Assembly: GCA_015698285.1 (NCBI GenBank)
Contig: CP048685.1
Location: 1,364,001-1,428,000 of the forward strand
Length of the DNA: 64,000 bases
Reading direction: 5' to 3'
Source of the DNA: Candidatus Nitronauta litoralis
GTDB lineage: Bacteria; Nitrospinota; Nitrospinia; Nitrospinales; Nitrospinaceae
Under the pieces are notes generated by a model that saw only the letters and a program-made list of their open reading frames with translations, was not told where the DNA came from and ran no database searches. A program made the position numbers and the translations under genes. Each line of letters begins with the position of its first letter. The stretch's first letter is position 1. Shown one piece after another: positions 1-8,554 of the stretch.

Positions 1-367
1 CAATCCCTATAGGCAACCGATCCCATAGCAGGGTGGCATTATCCGGCGCCAGGTGATAGTAAGCGGAACCCGGCCCAACCAAGGCGATCCCAAAAAACGC
101 AACGGCCCAGTTGATCCATTCGCGTGAATCGTGAAAGACTTCACGGTTATCCCGGTTGTTAATGGTGAACAGTAATCCCCATGTCCCGATCAAAAGGAAC
201 GGCAGGTTGGAAAAAACGTTTCCACAAAACGGCACACCCAGGTAATTCTGGAAATCGGCAAAGTGGTGGTAGTGCACGTCTTGCGGAATGGGATCAGCCA
301 GAAGGGCGAAGATGATACTAACAGCCAGCAGGGATAGTAATATTTCAACACGGCGACGTAGAGCCAT
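1..367 (-). CDS. Alkaline phytoceramidase-like membrane protein, N-terminal part (runs off window)
   Basis: The minus-strand frame opens with ATG at 367-365 and stays open to the window edge, giving about 122 residues without a stop. It starts with a hydrophobic segment (LLSLLAVSIIFALL). It then carries FCGNVFSNLPFLLIG and GSAYYHLAPDNATLLWDRLP, which resemble the alkaline ceramidase/phytoceramidase membrane-hydrolase family, where conserved Ser, Asp and His residues bind the metal. The start overlaps the stop of the upstream hydrolase gene as TAATG, so translation is probably coupled. The family call is from motif memory; the C-terminal half lies outside the window. Confidence 0.7.
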   Translation of the reverse strand, partial: MALRRRVEILLSLLAVSIIFALLADPIPQDVHYHHFADFQNYLGVPFCGNVFSNLPFLLIGTWGLLFTINNRDNREVFHDSREWINWAVAFFGIALVGPGSAYYHLAPDNATLLWDRLPIGI

Positions 368-1029
368 TAGCCTTTATGATCAAACCTGCCATGTTCAAGA
401 AAAAATAATGTCTGGTGGATTACGGGTTTTTTATACATCATCAATGAATGGGTCACTGGCAGGATGATATGGTCGGTCATGCCTTCCAGGCGCGTACTTT
501 CCACAGAAACCTTGCCGTCGTCTTTACCCTTTATGAGGCTGGAGTGAAAGATGTCTACCGTCCGATTACCGGCGATTATCCCAAGTTCATAGTCGGCAAC
601 ATCATTCCAGGCGGAGGGCCCTTGTTCACAGGTCCCCAGTTGCTGGCCGGCAGGACCGTAAAGCGTTTTATATAACCAGTTATTCTTCCAGAAGTCAGTC
701 ACTTCGCTGCCCTGGTTGGGTGGACCCTGCATCACCACCCGACCCAGGTTGGCCGGCTTATGGCGTGCGATATAGGCTCGCGTCAGCAATCCCCCCATGG
801 AATGCGTTACAAAATGAATCTTGCCCTCGAGCGATTTGGCGAAACGATCAATCTTCGGATGCAGACGATCCGCCAGGGCCTCAATGTTGAATCGACTTGA
901 AGGATAGTTGAGATTGAGTGTTCGGTACCCTTCCTTGCGGAACCTGGATTCCAGTCCGATCATGGAAAGGTGGCTGCGCAATATGCCATGCAGCAGAACA
1001 ACCCCATCTTTTTTTTTACCGGGGTTCAT
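367..1029 (-). CDS. Alpha/beta hydrolase, lipase-like
   Basis: A 220-aa protein with the alpha/beta-hydrolase layout: VVLLHG near residue 10 (oxyanion-hole region) and the nucleophile elbow THSMGG around residues 75-80, which supplies the catalytic Ser. A downstream Asp and a late His (VTHSL, near residue 193) could complete the triad. No signal peptide is seen. The gene overlaps the dioxygenase gene upstream by four bases and the ceramidase-like gene downstream by one base, so the three form a tightly coupled operon. It resembles small bacterial triacylglycerol lipases/esterases; the substrate cannot be inferred. Confidence 0.8.
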   Translation of the reverse strand: MNPGKKKDGVVLLHGILRSHLSMIGLESRFRKEGYRTLNLNYPSSRFNIEALADRLHPKIDRFAKSLEGKIHFVTHSMGGLLTRAYIARHKPANLGRVVMQGPPNQGSEVTDFWKNNWLYKTLYGPAGQQLGTCEQGPSAWNDVADYELGIIAGNRTVDIFHSSLIKGKDDGKVSVESTRLEGMTDHIILPVTHSLMMYKKPVIHQTLFFLEHGRFDHKG

Positions 1030-1811
1030 GCAGTTCTTAATTGGAAATCAAAGTGTCCTGTCAAAACACCAGGATCATCTGCTGCAGGTTTATATTCGAT
1101 GATGAGTCGCTCCTGCTCTTCCCTTTTTAATTTCAGATTGCGCAGAACAAAGTCGCGTGCATTCAGTGTTTGAATGAATCGGTTGTCAGGAATGGCATCG
1201 CCTTTGAAATAAGTTTGCGTCACCAGTTCGGGGAGGCCTTCGGCTTTCGCAATAAAATGGATGTGTGGCGGGCGGAACCAGCCGATATCGAGATCGGCGG
1301 GGTAGTACCCGGGGATGATGGTACGGACCCGGTAGGAGCCGGTGGCATCCGTAATGGTATGGCCCCAATATTGAAAATTGGGGTCGAGTTTTCTCTCAAT
1401 CGTTTTTCCTCGCGGATCCTCAAACGTGTTTGCGAATGAATCATCCTGATGGTTGTAACGACCGCTGCTCGATGCCTGCCATAACATTAGGGAAGCATTG
1501 GGTACCGCTTCCCCATTGGGGTTCAGCACTTTCCCTGTCAGTGAAACGATTTGCCCTTCGGCCCTCTTTTGTTTTCCTTTAACCTGGGTCAGGTCCCAGT
1601 CGTTAGACATGGGAAAAGATTTTCCCTTATTACCGAGCTCCCGGATGGGTTCTATCGGGTCGTCAGGGTCTGGAAAGAAAGGTCCGAGGACTTGTTCAAA
1701 AACTCGGTTGGGTCTTTTTAAGCCAACCAGGAAAATCGCAGCAGCCACGGGTCCGCCAACCAGTAAAAGTTTCTTAAAAAGTTGTCGTCTTGAAAGCGTT
1801 GCTTTGCTCAT
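1026..1811 (-). CDS. Tat-exported intradiol ring-cleavage dioxygenase family protein
   Basis: A 261-aa protein with a twin-arginine signal (SRRQLFKKL followed by a hydrophobic stretch with GGPVAAAIFLVG), so it is probably exported folded. The core matches the protocatechuate 3,4-dioxygenase/intradiol fold. It shows SGRYNH and PGYYP for the two Tyr iron ligands and RPPHIHF for the two His ligands, all in the usual order. Family enzymes cleave catechols between the hydroxyls with a non-haem Fe(III). Exported members are poorly characterised and the substrate is unknown. It is the first gene of the three-gene operon that runs down to the window start. Confidence 0.82.
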   Translation of the reverse strand: MSKATLSRRQLFKKLLLVGGPVAAAIFLVGLKRPNRVFEQVLGPFFPDPDDPIEPIRELGNKGKSFPMSNDWDLTQVKGKQKRAEGQIVSLTGKVLNPNGEAVPNASLMLWQASSSGRYNHQDDSFANTFEDPRGKTIERKLDPNFQYWGHTITDATGSYRVRTIIPGYYPADLDIGWFRPPHIHFIAKAEGLPELVTQTYFKGDAIPDNRFIQTLNARDFVLRNLKLKREEQERLIIEYKPAADDPGVLTGHFDFQLRTA

Positions 1812-2215
1812 GAACTAGCTCCGTTTCGATAAGGCGTTTTATGTGTTAATGAAAATGTTTTCCCCTTCAATAACCGCTATTCGCGTTCTTTAATAATTAA
1901 AGAGACCTTTGCATAATTCTAAAAACAAAGTCCATTGCGAGAATCTTCCTCGCCTGGAGGCGAGTCAGAATGTAGTTGGCTTTTTATTTGTCATTCTGAG
2001 TTTAGTTGCGAAGGGGGGTTTCCTTAATTACTTTTACAAAATAAATACCTATTTAAATTTAAAGTTAACCATAATAAAGGAGAGCGGGACAATATTTCTT
2101 TAAAATTAATTTTTTTACAAAATTCTATTTTCAACCATAGGTTTAATTCCTACATAATCTGTTTTTCCCGTCTCCAGTACCGGGGCGGACAATATTTCTT
2201 TTGAATTAACTTTTT
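1812..2215. other. Intergenic region holding repeat fragments
   Basis: There is no convincing gene here between the start of the dioxygenase gene and the end of aas. The stretch at 1870-1924 matches, in part inverted, a region at 8255-8392 (dispersed repeat). The stretch from about 2085 to 2182 is a degraded copy of the 3' end of aas (see the repeat entry). A short open frame at 1909-2103 lies in this repeat-rich DNA and has no protein-like character. Confidence 0.7.
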
Positions 2216-2283
2216 TTACAGATTTCTATTTTCAACCATGGCCTTAATTCCTACATAATCTGTTTTTCCCGTCCCCAGTACCG
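2085..2283. repeat. Imperfect tandem duplication of the aas 3' end (two copies of about 98 bp)
   Basis: Copy 1 (about 2085-2182) and copy 2 (about 2186-2283) share long runs such as ATTCTATTTTCAACCAT, TTAATTCCTACATAATCTG and TTTTTCCCGTC, with scattered differences. Copy 2 contains the real stop and last codons of aas (stop at 2216). Copy 1 is a non-coding relic beyond that stop. Confidence 0.85.
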
Positions 2284-5200
2284 GGACGGTATCGACGACT
2301 TTGATAGCTTTGGGCAGATTGATTTCACCGATCCCCTGGTCTTTTGCATACCTCTGGATTGCGTCGCGTGAAGCTTCCTGATAATCCGTGACCAACACCA
2401 ACTGTTCGCCTTTTTTGGGATCCGGCAAGGAGACGACCGCATGATGGGCTCCGGGCCAAAGATCGGCGATAAAGGTTTCCACGGCGGTGAGAGAAACCAT
2501 TTCCCCCCCCACTTTGGCAAACCGTTTAGCTCGACCCTTGATCGTGATGAAGCCGGTATCGTCGAGCGTCACAATATCCCCTGTGTCGTACCACTTGTCT
2601 TCCGGTGGTTCTAAAATTCCCGGTTTTTCTGCACGCAGGTAACCCGACATCACATTGGGTCCGGAGACCCACAGCTTGCCACCTTCATCGATGCCGGTAA
2701 CCGGTTCGATGCGGTGTTGCATACCGGGTACCAATCTTCCGACGGAACCGGGCAAGTGATGCATGGGTGTATTGAGTGCCAGTACCGGCGCAGTTTCTGT
2801 GGCACCGTAGCCTTCCAAAATTCGGATACCGAACTTGGTCTGCCAGGTCTGGCGGGTTTCTTCCTTTAATTTTTCCGCGCCTGCAAAAACATAACGCAGG
2901 TTGTAGAAGTCATAGGGATTGGCAAATTTTGCATAGCCGGAAAGAAAGGTGTCGGTTCCCAGCAGTATGGTGGCGTTGATGTTGTAACCGACCTCCGGGA
3001 TGATCCGGTAATGCAGGGGAGTCGGGTACAAAAAGGTTCTAATGCCTGAGAGTATGGGGAGTAAGGTTCCCACGGTGAGTCCAAACGAGTGAAACATGGG
3101 GAGAACATTCAACATCACATCGGTTGGACCAAAATCTAAAATCGCACCGACCTGCAGTCGGTTGGCCAATATATTTGCGTGCGAGAGAACAACCCCTTTG
3201 GGAGTTCCTTCGGAACCGGAGGTGAACAGGACTACCGCCGGGTCATCGGGATTCCGCCCCTTTACCCTGTTTTGATAAAACGTTTCCGCAAAGATGGCAT
3301 TGAATACGCCCGACAATTTTTGCCAAAGGGAAATGGTGGGGCGAAGGTCTTCAAGATAACAAAGGGTGACGCCCTCCTTTTCGATGGCTTCGACCATGGT
3401 TTCCAGTTTTCCCATCTGAATAAATCGGCGAGAGGTGTACACCGTTTTAATGCAGGCGGTTTTGCAGGCGATCGCCACATTGCGCGCACCTGTAGAAAAG
3501 TTGAGCATCGCCGGAACACGACCATAAGCCTGCAATCCAAAAAAGCTGATTAACAGTCCCAGCGAATTGGGGAGCAGTAAACCGACTCGCTCGCCCGGTT
3601 CCGAGTTGTTCGCAAAGACCTTTCCCAATACTGAGGAGCGCACCAGCAGTTTGAAATAAGTCAGCGGTTGAAAATCCTGATCCTCCACCACTGTATGACC
3701 ACTGCCCTGCATTGTTTTAGCGTCGAGCAAAGCCTGGTACAAAGTCTGCCGGTACGGTCCGCTTTGAAACAGCATGTCGGTCATCAAGGTGTACAAATGT
3801 TCGCCAGCGAGTCTGCGACGTTTTCGCCCTTTGATTTCATCCGGAAGATTAAATTTTACCGGTGGAAGAAACGTCACCGTTATGCGTGGAAACCAGCGTA
3901 CGCGAACCTTTCCCCTGAGGCGTGTAAACGGGGTGAACTGCGCCCCTTCCAGGCGAACCGGGACGAGGTTGGCATCTGATTTATCCGCGATCATCCCTGG
4001 TCCTTCATAAACCTTCATGAGGGAACCGGTGACTGTGAGCCGACCTTCGGGGAAAATAACGAGGCGGTGACCTTTCTTGACGCGATCGATCAGGGTGCGG
4101 GTGGCCAGGGGATTGGTCGGGTCGAGTGACAGCGTTTCCGCCAGGGACAAAAAGGGTTTGATCCACCAGAGTTTTGCGATGTGAGTGTTGATGGCGAAAG
4201 TGAGTTTGTCCGGTATCCAGGCGGCAATGAGCAGGACATCGAGAAACGAGAGGTGGTTGGCGATGATTACGCGGCGGTCCCCTGCCTCTTCATAATGGTG
4301 TAGTCCTTTGACTTCTACCCGATACAGAAAAAAGAGGACACTGCGGGCGAGGGATTGGATAAGAGCATGGGGCAATAACTTACAGATATAGACCGCGACA
4401 AATGCGTTCATAGTGGCGGCCACCAGAAACACCTGGGGAACGGAAAACCCCTGTGCCAGCATAATAACTGTGGCGATAGCGGCGACGACCATGAACAGGG
4501 CGTTCATGATGTTATTGGCAGCGATGGTGCGGGCTCGGTGAGTGACCTCGGAGCGAGCCTGTAAAATAGCGTAGAGCGGGACGATATAAATACCGCCACA
4601 GGCCGAGATGGCGAAGAGGTCGAACAGAATCCGCCAGGCCGGAAATGTAGATAAAAATTCCGACGCGCCGATGAAGCCCGTGGCCGGTTTGATGAACTCC
4701 GCCTGGCTGGCAAAAAACAGGTCGACCATGAATATCGTCATTCCCAGCGCACCGATGGGTGCGAACGTGGCCGAGACCTGCCCTTTTAAAAGACGGTTGC
4801 AAAACAGGGAACCGACACCAATGCCCACGGAGAACAGGGTGAGGAAAAGAGTGACCACCTGTTCGTTTCCACCAATGATGAATTTTGCGTAGTTGGGAAA
4901 CTGGGACAGGAAGGTGGCCCCAATGAGCCAGAACCAGGAAATGCCCATAATGGACAGGAAGATGTCCTGCTTCTGGTGCGACTCCTTCATCATGACCCAG
5001 GTTTGTTTGAAAATATTGGGTTCAATGGTGAGGTTCGGTACCGCGGGCGTAGTTGAAGGGATCTTCAGGCTGGCGGCCCATCCAGCCAGAGAAACTGAAA
5101 TGATGAATGAGGATACCCAGGTCACCCCTCCGTCGGCCCTTATTAAAAGAGCTCCGAGAATAGTACCGGTGAGAATGGAAATAAATGTTCCCGCTTCGAT

Positions 5201-5647
5201 GAGCGCATTGCCCCCGATTAATTCACTGTCCTCCAGATGATGCGGCAGAATGGCGTACTTCAATGGCCCAAAAAATGAACTCTGGGTGCCCATTAAAAAC
5301 AGGATTGTCAGCAGGAACCAGATGTTACCCCAGATGAATCCGATGGAGGCTCCGACCATCAAAAAGATTTCGACCAGCTTGATGATGCGAATGAGACTGG
5401 CTTTGTCGTAGCGGTCCGCTAATTGACCTGCTGTCGCTGAAAACAGGAAGAAGGGGAAGATAAATATTCCCGCTGCGGCGGTTACCAGAATTTGCGGGTT
5501 GTAACCGGCTTTTTCCGCAGCCTGGTAGGTGATGAGAATGACGAGTGCGTTCTTGAAAAGATTGTCGTTGAACGCTCCCAGAAATTGGGTGAGAAAGAGG
5601 GGCGTGAATCTCCTGGTTTTGAAAAGCCTGTATTGAGATTCAGCCAT
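2216..5647 (-). CDS. aas: Aas-type fusion: LplT-like transporter, PlsC acyltransferase and acyl-ACP/acyl-CoA ligase
   Basis: A 1143-aa three-module protein. Residues about 1-410 form a 10-12-helix MFS transporter of the LplT lysophospholipid-flippase type. Residues about 430-620 are a PlsC acyltransferase with the HX4D motif (NHLSFLDVL, His near residue 465) and FPEGRLT. Residues about 640-1143 are an adenylate-forming ligase with the P-loop-like FTSGSEGTPKG near residue 810 and YDTGDI further on. Together these would import lysophospholipid and re-acylate it at the inner membrane (2-acyl-glycerophosphoethanolamine salvage). The enterobacterial Aas lacks the transporter module, but such fusions are common elsewhere. 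The upstream MarR gene overlaps by 8 bases. A relic of this gene's 3' end lies just downstream. Confidence 0.93.
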   Translation of the reverse strand: MAESQYRLFKTRRFTPLFLTQFLGAFNDNLFKNALVILITYQAAEKAGYNPQILVTAAAGIFIFPFFLFSATAGQLADRYDKASLIRIIKLVEIFLMVGASIGFIWGNIWFLLTILFLMGTQSSFFGPLKYAILPHHLEDSELIGGNALIEAGTFISILTGTILGALLIRADGGVTWVSSFIISVSLAGWAASLKIPSTTPAVPNLTIEPNIFKQTWVMMKESHQKQDIFLSIMGISWFWLIGATFLSQFPNYAKFIIGGNEQVVTLFLTLFSVGIGVGSLFCNRLLKGQVSATFAPIGALGMTIFMVDLFFASQAEFIKPATGFIGASEFLSTFPAWRILFDLFAISACGGIYIVPLYAILQARSEVTHRARTIAANNIMNALFMVVAAIATVIMLAQGFSVPQVFLVAATMNAFVAVYICKLLPHALIQSLARSVLFFLYRVEVKGLHHYEEAGDRRVIIANHLSFLDVLLIAAWIPDKLTFAINTHIAKLWWIKPFLSLAETLSLDPTNPLATRTLIDRVKKGHRLVIFPEGRLTVTGSLMKVYEGPGMIADKSDANLVPVRLEGAQFTPFTRLRGKVRVRWFPRITVTFLPPVKFNLPDEIKGRKRRRLAGEHLYTLMTDMLFQSGPYRQTLYQALLDAKTMQGSGHTVVEDQDFQPLTYFKLLVRSSVLGKVFANNSEPGERVGLLLPNSLGLLISFFGLQAYGRVPAMLNFSTGARNVAIACKTACIKTVYTSRRFIQMGKLETMVEAIEKEGVTLCYLEDLRPTISLWQKLSGVFNAIFAETFYQNRVKGRNPDDPAVVLFTSGSEGTPKGVVLSHANILANRLQVGAILDFGPTDVMLNVLPMFHSFGLTVGTLLPILSGIRTFLYPTPLHYRIIPEVGYNINATILLGTDTFLSGYAKFANPYDFYNLRYVFAGAEKLKEETRQTWQTKFGIRILEGYGATETAPVLALNTPMHHLPGSVGRLVPGMQHRIEPVTGIDEGGKLWVSGPNVMSGYLRAEKPGILEPPEDKWYDTGDIVTLDDTGFITIKGRAKRFAKVGGEMVSLTAVETFIADLWPGAHHAVVSLPDPKKGEQLVLVTDYQEASRDAIQRYAKDQGIGEINLPKAIKVVDTVPVLGTGKTDYVGIKAMVENRNL

Positions 5648-6125
5648 GTTTTGGTCTCCCTTTAGAGCGACTTTTTCCTTTCGATTCCGCTTCGAGGTGC
5701 TCCGATAATTCCTTCAAGGTGGCCGCTGTGGTGGTTAAGTTTTCCAGGGTGAAATTTTTGGAGAAAGCATTGGACCATACGATGTGGTCCTGAACGATGG
5801 CTTCATCCAGGGCATGGCCTTGTTTGGTCAATGCAACTATTGGAGATGTCTTGTGGTCGGGGTTTTCTACATAGCGGGCCAGGCCCTGTTCTACAAGGGA
5901 GTTGGCAATTTTCTGTACCGCCTGGCGGGAGAGGCCCATACGCCTTGCTATCTGGGAAACAGTAAAGTTGTCGCATCCGGCGGCTGTAAGGACCTTCCAG
6001 TTTGAAAGGGTTTGTTTGTGCGGTTTGACAATTTCCTGTCCTTTGGATTCCATGGCACTCGTCAACTCGAGCAGGTTCAGGATCAGGTGGCGGAGTGCTT
6101 CAGCCTTTGGTGTACGTTTGGGCAT
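5640..6125 (-). CDS. MarR-family transcriptional regulator
   Basis: A 161-aa protein with a winged helix-turn-helix: FTVSQIARRMGLSRQAVQKIANSLVEQG around residues 55-82, followed by the wing residues, with helical dimerisation ends. The basic tail (SKGKSRSKGRPK) is unusual. It overlaps the start of aas by 8 bases, so the two are co-transcribed and the protein is a candidate ligand-responsive repressor of lipid salvage. MarR proteins usually bind near their own promoter and respond to phenolic or lipophilic ligands. The regulon is inferred from position only. Confidence 0.87.
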   Translation of the reverse strand: MPKRTPKAEALRHLILNLLELTSAMESKGQEIVKPHKQTLSNWKVLTAAGCDNFTVSQIARRMGLSRQAVQKIANSLVEQGLARYVENPDHKTSPIVALTKQGHALDEAIVQDHIVWSNAFSKNFTLENLTTTAATLKELSEHLEAESKGKSRSKGRPKHG

Positions 6126-6127
6126 GG

Positions 6128-6307
6128 TTAACCGTTAATCAGTGAAAGGGTTTTATTGGATGTGATCAGTGGCCAGGTTTGCACCAGAAGCATGGTGGAT
6201 CCCGAGAAAAAGGAGAACGCCGCATTGGCAAACAGGATGGGACGTATACCTGTTTGCGGGAAAGCAATTTTTATGAGGTGTGATTCAGAGGTTGTTTCGT
6301 CAGGCAT
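6128..6307 (-). CDS. Small membrane protein, possibly a truncated gene
   Basis: A 59-residue frame whose ATG at 6307 is preceded by GGAGAG five bases upstream; a longer reading from 6352 lacks such a site. It contains a hydrophobic, small-residue-rich segment (FANAAFSFFSGSTMLL) resembling the first helix of small membrane proteins. It stops soon after, two bases before the MarR start. Either it is a genuine one-helix leader cistron of the marR-aas operon or the 5' remnant of a longer gene. Function unknown. Confidence 0.45.
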   Translation of the reverse strand: MPDETTSESHLIKIAFPQTGIRPILFANAAFSFFSGSTMLLVQTWPLITSNKTLSLING

Positions 6308-6398
6308 GATGCTCTCCGTCAAGCGATAATCAATATGGTAATAAAATAACAAAATGACAATAAGTTGTCAATAGGCCATTTGATTTGTTTTGTCTGGC

Positions 6399-6427
6399 TT
6401 GACCCTTTTTACGCCATTCGGTATGCT
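6399..6427 (+). promoter_or_regulatory. Predicted sigma70-type promoter of etfA
   Basis: TTGACC at 6399-6404, a 17-base spacer, and TATGCT at 6422-6427. It lies about 80 bases before the etfA start and points away from the divergent marR-aas operon. Confidence 0.6.
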
Positions 6428-6508
6428 CCGGGTCTGGAGAGGGTGTTTGCCCTTTCAATAACTTGGAGTTAATCGGTTTTTGAATAAAGTTTAAATCAGG
6501 ATTGGGAA

Positions 6509-7498
6509 ATGAGTGAAAAAAAAGATGTCTGGGTGATCATTGAGCGTACTGGGGCGGATATAAAAGGCGTTTCATTGGAAGCGTTGAATGCTGCACGCAA
6601 TCTGGCAGAGCAGACAGGTGGCCAGGTGGTGGGAGTGGTTCTGTGTGCTGAACCTGATGCCATTAACAAATCTCTGGAAAATTCCGGAGTGGATCAAGTT
6701 CGAATATTGACCAACGCAGGCCTGGAGGACTACAGTCCACTCGCATATAGGGAAGTCTTGACACCTTTAATTTCTCAAGCTCCGCCATTTTGTGTTTTGA
6801 TGGGGGCCACCAACCACGGCAAAGAGCTCATGCCGGCACTAGCCACCTCTTTGAATTCTGGATGCATAACTGATTGTAATCAAATTAGTTATGATTCCGG
6901 AAGGATTGCTGTCAGGCGATCAACCTACTCCGGGAAGGCAATTTCCACGCTTACTTTTGATTCCCCTCCACCCTATTTTATTACTATCCGACCCAACCAA
7001 TTTCGTGGAGAGGTACAGGTAGCCAGTTCTCCGGAGGTAAAGCAGGAGTCAGTTGAGTTGTCGGAATCTACAGCTAGATTGAAACTTACCGAAAGGAAAG
7101 TAGAGGGAGGTCGCCGGGATATAACCGAGGCCCAGGTTGTGGTTTCCGGCGGAATGGGTATGCAGGGACCGGAGAATTTCAAGATGCTCGAGGATCTTGC
7201 CGACCTTGTTCAAGGAGCAGTTGGGGCCAGTCGTCCGGTAGTGGATGAAGGCTGGCGGCCTTATTCCAACCAGGTGGGACAGACAGGCCGGACCGTTTCC
7301 CCAAATCTTTATATAGCCTGTGGAATTTCCGGAGCTGTTCAGCACCTGGCGGGAATGTCTTCCTCTCAATGTATTGTGGCAATCAATAAAGATGGAGATG
7401 CCCCCATTTATGATGTCGCAGACTACGGTATTGTGGGAGATGCTTTGGAAATAGTCCCCGTCCTGACCGAGGAAATCCGCAAAATAACCCAGAATTGA
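6509..7498 (+). CDS. etfA: Electron transfer flavoprotein alpha subunit
   Basis: A 329-aa protein of normal length for EtfA. The N-terminal alpha/beta domain is followed by the diagnostic FAD-binding region: GASRPVVDEGW, QVGQTGRTVSPNLYIACGISGA, and near the end INKDGDAPIYDVADYGIVGD. EtfA normally pairs with EtfB and passes electrons from acyl-CoA or other dehydrogenases to the quinone pool. No etfB lies next to it here; the promoter is directly upstream and rsmG follows after four bases, so the partner must be elsewhere. The start ATG follows AGGATTGGGAA, a usable ribosome site. Confidence 0.93.
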   Translation: MSEKKDVWVIIERTGADIKGVSLEALNAARNLAEQTGGQVVGVVLCAEPDAINKSLENSGVDQVRILTNAGLEDYSPLAYREVLTPLISQAPPFCVLMGATNHGKELMPALATSLNSGCITDCNQISYDSGRIAVRRSTYSGKAISTLTFDSPPPYFITIRPNQFRGEVQVASSPEVKQESVELSESTARLKLTERKVEGGRRDITEAQVVVSGGMGMQGPENFKMLEDLADLVQGAVGASRPVVDEGWRPYSNQVGQTGRTVSPNLYIACGISGAVQHLAGMSSSQCIVAINKDGDAPIYDVADYGIVGDALEIVPVLTEEIRKITQN

Positions 7499-7502
7499 CC
7501 AG

Positions 7503-8168
7503 GTGTTCCACGTGGAACAATCCTCTCCAGAATATTTTATTGAATCTCTCCTGACGGATCCCCGTCTGCAATTTCTAACAAAATATGATCTCCAAATTGT
7601 TATTCCCAGGCTAGGGACGTTTGCACGTCTCTGGGACAAATGGAATCGGAAGATAAGCCTGACCGCTGAAAAGGAAATGGCTCTATATATAAGGAACCAT
7701 TTTTTTGTCAGTTTTCAATTTTTGAAGGCGCTTGGGAATCCCCAGGGAATTGTTGATATTGGAAGCGGCGCTGGGCTGCCGGGAGTACCTTTAAAAATCA
7801 TTTGGCCAGCCATTCCCATGTTGCTGGTAGAATCCCGTCGGAAGAGAGCCAATTTCTTAAAGCAGGTGGTGCGTGAACTGAGCTTGGAGAATACCGTGGT
7901 AATGGATTCAAAAGTTGAGGATGTCGGCGAAACGCCTTTTCAAATTGACACTGCTCTGTTTCGGGCCGTAGCCGATACAAAGACCTGCCTGGAAATGGCA
8001 TCGGGAATTTTGCAGTCAGAAGGTCGAGTCATTTTGATACGCACTTTAGAAGAAGCCAGTAAAGATTCGCCCCACCCGGAGTACAGCCGAATTGATGCTA
8101 TTGACGTAGAAGATTTCAATTCCAATCCACTTCTCCTGGAATGTTATAAAAAGCATTCAAATAAGTAG
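7503..8168 (+). CDS. rsmG: 16S rRNA (guanine527-N7)-methyltransferase
   Basis: A 221-aa protein of typical RsmG length. The SAM-binding motif VDIGSGAGLPGVPLKI lies near residues 83-98, preceded by LWDKWNRKISLTAE, characteristic of this family. It methylates G527 of 16S rRNA. The GTG start at 7503 lies inside parS, which gives the odd MFHVEQ N-terminus seen in several rsmG genes; a later start cannot be excluded. It follows etfA by four bases and precedes parAB, the usual near-origin neighbourhood. Confidence 0.93.
   Translation: MFHVEQSSPEYFIESLLTDPRLQFLTKYDLQIVIPRLGTFARLWDKWNRKISLTAEKEMALYIRNHFFVSFQFLKALGNPQGIVDIGSGAGLPGVPLKIIWPAIPMLLVESRRKRANFLKQVVRELSLENTVVMDSKVEDVGETPFQIDTALFRAVADTKTCLEMASGILQSEGRVILIRTLEEASKDSPHPEYSRIDAIDVEDFNSNPLLLECYKKHSNK
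7504..7519. promoter_or_regulatory. parS centromere-like site 1
   Basis: A perfect 16-bp palindrome, TGTTCCACGTGGAACA, matching the chromosomal parS consensus. It overlaps the first codons of rsmG, so that protein reads MFHVEQ from its GTG start. ParB encoded at 9358 is the expected binder. Confidence 0.93.
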
Positions 8169-8554
8169 CAGTCCTCCTTTTGCTCGAGGTCTTTTCATAA
8201 GTGCTTTTGGGATGAAAACCGCACTTCGGCTTGAAAAGGACAAGGCCTCCTGTTCAAGAACCGCTATTCGGGTTCTTGAATGTGATACATAAAATCAAAG
8301 AACAGTCATTCAAAGTCCTCCATATTTGCTCAGGATAAACTCCGCGAAGAATCCCGCCTTGATTTTTGATTTTAGAGTTATGCAAAGGGCTCCTTTTGTT
8401 CCACGTGGAACACTTGAATATACGCTCAACCTACAAAATTCTTTTATGTAAGCCACCTTTTTCATATGTCTTTATAAAAATTAGCCTTTAAATGTTCGTT
8501 GTTCCGGTGGGATGAATATGGTATTTTTAATTGTCCTCACAAAAGATACTCACC
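8169..8554. other. Non-coding stretch with hairpin and dispersed repeat, upstream of parA
   Basis: It contains an inverted repeat at 8255-8278 (CAAGAACC ... GGTTCTTG around GCTATTCG), a repeat piece at 8370-8392 that is the inverse of 1902-1924, the common interspersed string CTCAGGATAAACTC at about 8333-8346, and parS site 2. No gene is evident. Confidence 0.65.
8397..8412. promoter_or_regulatory. parS centromere-like site 2
   Basis: A second perfect TGTTCCACGTGGAACA palindrome, identical to site 1 and about 0.9 kb away, between rsmG and parA. Clustered parS copies near parAB are usual. Confidence 0.93.
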
